Shown piece after piece: positions 60,622 to 64,000 of a stretch of 64,000 bases of DNA. The notes beneath the pieces were generated by a model, which ran no database searches, was not told where the DNA came from, and was given only the letters and a program-made list of their open reading frames with translations. Source of the stretch: Dyadobacter chenwenxiniae (GTDB lineage: Bacteria > Bacteroidota > Bacteroidia > Cytophagales > Spirosomataceae); contig NZ_CP094997.1 in the NCBI RefSeq assembly GCF_022869785.1, positions 4,774,001 through 4,838,000 of the forward strand. Direction: 5' to 3'. The position numbers and the translations under genes are program-made. The stretch's first letter is position 1, and every line of letters starts with the position of its first letter.

Positions 60622-60914
60622 ATGCTTCCGGCATTGCGGGTTTGCATCAATTTTCTTCGCGACCAATATTGCATGCCTCCGGCATTTCAATGTTGCACGT
60701 TAATTTTTGCTACTAAATTGCACGCCTCCGGCGTTTGCTAATGCGGTGCACCGATTTTCTAGCAACCTTGCATGCCTCTTGCACTATAATTCCCGCGATT
60801 ACTTTTGCTACCAACATTACATCGCTTCCTGATTTACATGCACTGAAAGTCCCAGAGGGACGAAATATTGGTAGCACGTTAGTCAGACATCCAAAACGCA
60901 AATCCCGGAGGGAT
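60622..60914. repeat. Array of 13-bp micro-hairpins with about 50-bp period
   Basis: Seven short hairpins, stem of about 5 bp and 3-nt loop. Five have a TCC-type loop: 60622-60634, 60673-60685 (ATGCCTCCGGCAT), 60722-60734 (ACGCCTCCGGCGT), about 60772-60784 (imperfect) and 60821-60833 (imperfect). Two have a GA-type loop: 60849-60861 (GTCCCAGAGGGAC) and 60902-60914 (ATCCCGGAGGGAT). Starts are 49-53 bp apart within each group. A conserved leader ACCAATATT-like precedes the first type, and its reverse complement (AATATTGGTAGC) follows the second, so the block is two opposed sets of one module. It fills the gap from 60,595 to the small gene at 60,980. Confidence 0.8.
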
Positions 60915-60944
60915 GTAACAACATGCACGAATGCAATTGAACAA

Positions 60945-60975
60945 TTGTGGACTTTACCCACAAATCCTACATTTG
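60945..60975 (+). promoter_or_regulatory. Promoter of the 70-codon gene, near-leaderless
   Basis: TTG (60945-60947), 20 nt, TACATTTG (60968-60975), matching the Bacteroidota consensus. The ATG at 60980 is only 4 nt from the -7 box, so the mRNA would start at or next to the start codon. Confidence 0.65.
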
Positions 60976-60979
60976 TTTA

Positions 60980-61192
60980 ATGAAAAAATTTACCTCTGTC
61001 GAGGAAGCGTTTGAATGGTGGCTTGCGAACATTTATCAAACGCTACCCGCTGACACAAAGGAAGGTAGATATCGAAATGCGTGGCGCGATTACACATTCA
61101 AAAAAGGAATCTCACAAAAACGCATGAAAGAGATTCTATCCGATTTTGGCGACATTGATGAAAAGACAACTATCACTTTTAAGCTGAGGTAA
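60980..61192 (+). CDS. Small conserved-looking protein of unknown function (70 residues)
   Basis: Starts MKKFTSVEEAFEWWLANIYQ and ends TTITFKLR. Highly charged, with Trp-rich first helix and KKGISQKRMKEILSDFGDID, suggesting two or three helices. No signal or membrane segment. The amino-acid composition and the promoter just upstream argue that it is real. It lies between the micro-hairpin array and the 338-bp tandem repeats, so it may belong to this repeat island. I do not recognise a family name. An in-frame ATG at 60947 is less likely. Confidence 0.65.
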   Translation: MKKFTSVEEAFEWWLANIYQTLPADTKEGRYRNAWRDYTFKKGISQKRMKEILSDFGDIDEKTTITFKLR

Positions 61193-61248
61193 AAAAATTT
61201 GAACATTTAGTGTGGGATTTCCCCACAGTATCAACAGCTAGATTGAAT

Positions 61249-62245
61249 GCAAAACGGCCTCGCCAAAACGCAATGATGTATGCTGTTACATGCCTCCGGT
61301 ATTTCTTATTTTACATACCTCTATTTTTTTCAACCACGCGGCGGCCGCCAAGATCGCATCGCTCCGCGATTAACACTTACACTACCACCAAGCTAATTCT
61401 TGCAAGCACGAAATGCCAGAGGCATATAACAAGATGCGTGACGTTACTGACTTGGTTAAACCAGAGACTTTCCAAGTCTTCAAGACTTGGAAAGTCTGCA
61501 AGAATACGAGCTAAAAATTTATCCTATTACAGCTCCAAAAACATTAGAGGAACCATTGAATTGCGGATGTATGAAACGCTGTTAAAGCAAAACGGCCTTG
61601 TTAAAACGCAATGATGTATGCTGTTACATGCCTCCGGCATTTCTTATTTTACATACCTCTATTTTTTTCAACCACGCGGCGGCCGCCAAGATCGCATCGC
61701 TCCGCGATTAACACTTACACTACCACCACGCTAATTCTTGCAAGCACGAAATGCCAGAGGCATATAACAAGATGCGTGACGTTACTGACTTGGTTAAACC
61801 AGAGACTTTCCAAGTCTTCAAGACTTGGAAAGTCTGCAAGAATACGAGCTAAAAATTTATCCTATTACAGCTCCAAAAACATTAGAGGAACCAATGAATT
61901 GCGGATGTATGAAACGCTGTTAAAGCAAAACGGCCTCGTTAAAACGCAATGATGTATGTTGTTACATGCCTCCGGCATTTCTTATTTTACATACCTCTAT
62001 TTTTTTCAACCACGCGGCGGCCGCCAAGATCGCATCGCTCCGCGATTAACACTTAACACTTCTACCAAGCTAATTCTTGCAAGCACAAAAATGCCAGAGG
62101 CATGAAATATTGGTAGCCGCCGCGCGGTAGAAAAAGAAACGACCGACCCAAACGCAAATCCCAGAGGGATGAGACAAGATGCGTGACGTTACTGACTTGG
62201 TTAAACCAGAGACTTTCCAAGTCTTCAAGACTTGGAAAGTCTGCA
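61249..62245. repeat. Three tandem 338-bp repeats with internal hairpins
   Basis: Unit 1 is 61249-61586, unit 2 is 61587-61924 (nearly identical), unit 3 is 61925-62245 (diverged and ending early). Each begins GCAAAACGGCCT and holds two TCC-loop hairpins (61290-61302, 61358-61370, and copies at +338 and +676), one AGA-loop hairpin (61413-61425, copy at +338, and 62091-62103), and a 33-bp inverted repeat, AGACTTTCCAAGTCTT, C, then its complement (61465-61497, 61803-61835, 62210-62242). Unit 3 has an extra block with a further hairpin at 62158-62170. Open frames of 113-134 codons in units 1 and 2 are repeat artefacts. It fills 61,193-62,249 and ends 4 nt from the GH125 stop. Confidence 0.9.
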
Positions 62246-62249
62246 CACC

Positions 62250-63698
62250 TCAATAAACCTTCGCCAGCAAATGCGGCCGCTCTGTTTCCAATTTCAAAAT
62301 CAACTCCCCGAACAACGTATTAACCCAAGCAAACCACTTCCTGGTAAACTTGGACTGGTCGTCTTTGTCGAAGGATTCGTGCATGAAGCCGGTGTTGTTG
62401 TGGGTTGTTTTGAGGAGTTTTAGTTGGGCTTCGATTTCTTTTTCATCCGTGGATGTGATGGCTCGGGCGATGATCCCCATCGGCCAGATCTGGTTCACCA
62501 ATGTATGTGGGCTGCCTAGACCTTCGCCTGCTTTTCCTTTGAAGAAATAAGGATTGGAATCGCTCAGGACAAATTTTCTTGTGTTAATGTAAATAGGATC
62601 TTTCACAGACATTGCGCCCAGATAAGGCATGCTAATCAAGCCTGGAATTCCCGCATCGTCCATGAGCAGATAGTTGCCAAAACCATCCACCTCAAATGCA
62701 TAAATCTTGCCGAATTCCGGATGCGGATAGACAGCGTATTTTTTCAATGCAGTCTCAACTTCCGTTGCCAACGCTTTGAAATCGCCTGCCAGCTTCGCGC
62801 CTTCGCCCCCTACTTTTTCCAACATTTCAGCTACTTCACGGAAAGAAACCACGGCGAAGAAATTAGACGGAACAAAAAACGGATACATGGCCGCATCATC
62901 AGAAGGGCGGAATGTGCTTGCTATCAGCCCATTTGGCTTGATCGGATTACCATAACCATTGCCGGGAACGGTGTCCGTTGACCAGGAAGTGACGCGACCA
63001 AACTTGTATGGGCCTGGGCCGTCTTTGCGCTGCTGCTCTTTGCAGGTTTTGAGGATTAATCCCATTGCCTTCGTCCAATCAGCATCGAATGGCGTCGTGT
63101 CTCCTGTTACTTTCCAATAATTATAAGCAAGGCGAATGGTGTAACAAAGCGAGTCCAGCTCCCATTTGCGTTCGTGAAGCATCGGCTTCATATCCGTTAC
63201 GTCTTTTGTCCACTCACTTTCTTTTGGCCGGTCGTAAAATGCGTTGGCGTAAGGGTCGATGATGATGCATTTGGTCTGACGGTTGATGAGGCCGGCGACC
63301 ATATCCCTCAATTTCGCGTCTTCTTTGAGCAATGGCAAATAGGGCCAAACCTGCGCCGTGCTGTCGCGGAGCCACATAGCGTCGATGTCGCCTGTTATAA
63401 CGAATGTGTCGGGCTTTCCGTCGATGGGCTTGTAGTGGACAGTTGTATCAATGGTGTTGGGAAAACAGTTTTCGAAAAGCCACGCCAGTTCCGGGTCTTT
63501 AATCACCTTTTTCATGCGGGTAATCGTGGCTTCTACGGCTGGGCTGGTAAAACTGCGCTTGTCGGCCGGAACGCGAACGACTGGAAAATCAGCAGCAGCG
63601 TTTTTGGCAAATGACCATTTCGAAACGGCCATTCCGGCCACAGCCATTGCACTGGCTTTTATAAATGTTCTCCGATGAGAACTGCTGGTTTGAGGCAT
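62250..63698 (-). CDS. GH125 family exo-alpha-1,6-mannosidase, Tat-exported
   Basis: 482 residues. Twin-arginine signal (HRRTFIKASAMAVAGMAVSK), then the GH125 (DUF1237) domain: ITGDIDAMWLRDSTAQVWPY, IIDPYANAFYDRPKESEW, MKPMLHERKWELDSLCYTIR, GLIASTFRPSDDAAMYPFFV, LLMDDAGIPGLISMPYLGAM, SDSNPYFFKGKAGEGLGSPH and HESFDKDDQSKFTRKWFAWV. Family members release alpha-1,6-mannose from N-glycans or fungal mannan without metal. Its stop lies 4 nt from the tandem repeat, so no gene follows it directly. Confidence 0.93.
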   Translation of the reverse strand: MPQTSSSHRRTFIKASAMAVAGMAVSKWSFAKNAAADFPVVRVPADKRSFTSPAVEATITRMKKVIKDPELAWLFENCFPNTIDTTVHYKPIDGKPDTFVITGDIDAMWLRDSTAQVWPYLPLLKEDAKLRDMVAGLINRQTKCIIIDPYANAFYDRPKESEWTKDVTDMKPMLHERKWELDSLCYTIRLAYNYWKVTGDTTPFDADWTKAMGLILKTCKEQQRKDGPGPYKFGRVTSWSTDTVPGNGYGNPIKPNGLIASTFRPSDDAAMYPFFVPSNFFAVVSFREVAEMLEKVGGEGAKLAGDFKALATEVETALKKYAVYPHPEFGKIYAFEVDGFGNYLLMDDAGIPGLISMPYLGAMSVKDPIYINTRKFVLSDSNPYFFKGKAGEGLGSPHTLVNQIWPMGIIARAITSTDEKEIEAQLKLLKTTHNNTGFMHESFDKDDQSKFTRKWFAWVNTLFGELILKLETERPHLLAKVY

Positions 63699-63807
63699 AG
63701 GATTCAGGTAAAAAGGATTTATTAAAAAATTTTAAAGAAGCAATTTAGGCAAAAATCCGTCATCGCGGACAGCATTAGGCAGGAGTGGCAGCATAAGCAA
63801 ACGACTA

Positions 63808-64000
63808 TCAAACTGCAATAGTCATGTGATCATACGTGTGCCCAAGAAAATCCTTTTCGCCAGCCACCTGAAAACCTACTTTTTCATAGATCTTTCTGGC
63901 ATCCGGATTCACGTGATCCACAATTAACCCGACGCGGTTGAAATGCTTTGATGCGGCCAGTTCGCAGCATGCATGGAGCAGCTTTTTACCAATTCCCTTT
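63808..64000 (-). CDS. GNAT family N-acetyltransferase (3' end only)
   Basis: The last 63 codons of a gene that runs off the right edge. The acetyl-CoA-binding part is visible (KGIGKKLLHACCELAASKHF), then RVGLIVDHVNPDARKIYEKV and GFQVAGEKDFLGHTYDHM, typical of the C-terminal half of GNAT proteins. Substrate not predictable. It lies 109 nt upstream of the GH125 start on the same strand and may be cotranscribed. Confidence 0.85.
   Translation of the reverse strand, partial: KGIGKKLLHACCELAASKHFNRVGLIVDHVNPDARKIYEKVGFQVAGEKDFLGHTYDHMTIAV

Noticed and set aside
61210..61952. Two similar open frames of 134 and 113 codons on the plus strand
   Set aside because: They lie wholly inside the 338-bp tandem units and run through the hairpins; similarity comes from DNA duplication. 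Composition is not protein-like.
60622..62170. CRISPR-like periodic repeats
   Set aside because: Repeated parts are only 13 bp and degenerate, they switch orientation, the 'spacers' are themselves related, and no cas gene is present.

Overview
The window looks like the chromosome of a Bacteroidota (Cytophagales) bacterium, probably Dyadobacter or a close relative in the Spirosomataceae. The evidence is the promoter grammar (TTG or TTTG, 18-20 nt, TAnnTTTG, typical of the Bacteroidota primary sigma factor), the near absence of Shine-Dalgarno sequences, a PorE-like OmpA lipoprotein, GH20/GH125 glycan enzymes, FHS-type sugar transport and Bacteroidota-style ECF sigma and XylR/AraC regulators. 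The genus is an inference from gene content; no rRNA or tRNA gene was seen.

Layout. 1-15,180 is the str-S10-spc ribosomal protein region on the minus strand, read rpsL, rpsG, fusA, rpsJ, rplC ... rplO, secY (secY is cut by the left edge). It is not one uninterrupted block: a leucine-rich-repeat lipoprotein gene sits between rpsG and fusA, intrinsic terminators follow rpsG, fusA and rpsJ, and promoters precede rpsL, fusA and rplC. 15,426-25,583 (plus) holds a PorE-like OmpA lipoprotein, a short cryptochrome/photolyase, lemA with two TPM-domain genes, a coiled-coil membrane protein, a POT peptide transporter and an M13 metallopeptidase. 25,584-31,915 is an N-acetylglucosamine/hexosaminide module: GH20 hexosaminidase, FHS-type MFS transporter and XylR-type regulator on the minus strand, with a divergent NagX-like membrane acetyltransferase. 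31,925-38,907 is mostly housekeeping (nucleoside hydrolase, aroE, ribD, prmC, MoxR ATPase, yidD, lgt, a small lipoprotein), followed by an ECF sigma factor.

40,085-51,202 is the most interesting part: a tightly packed plus-strand operon with a PfkB-kinase/HAD-phosphatase fusion, two paralogous exported proteins (beta-propeller plus C-terminal helical domain) flanking a sialidase-like BNR protein, a DUF3748/YidR-like propeller, mannonate dehydratase (uxuA) and an SDR likely to serve as fructuronate reductase. It has no SusC/SusD pair. I read it as an uncharacterised uronate-linked glycan or glycoside pathway. It is followed by a broken DinD-like gene, ThuA and Gfo/Idh/MocA genes, an AraC regulator facing them across a perfect 64-bp palindrome, a META-type lipoprotein, a DTE-type sugar epimerase and an iron-uptake pair (TonB receptor plus PepSY protein) behind a promoter with an overlapping palindromic operator.

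60,600-62,245 is a repeat-rich zone: a roughly 50-bp-periodic array of 13-bp micro-hairpins, a 70-codon gene with an apparently leaderless promoter, and three 338-bp tandem units each carrying a 33-bp inverted repeat. A GH125 mannosidase and the 3' part of a GNAT acetyltransferase gene close the window.
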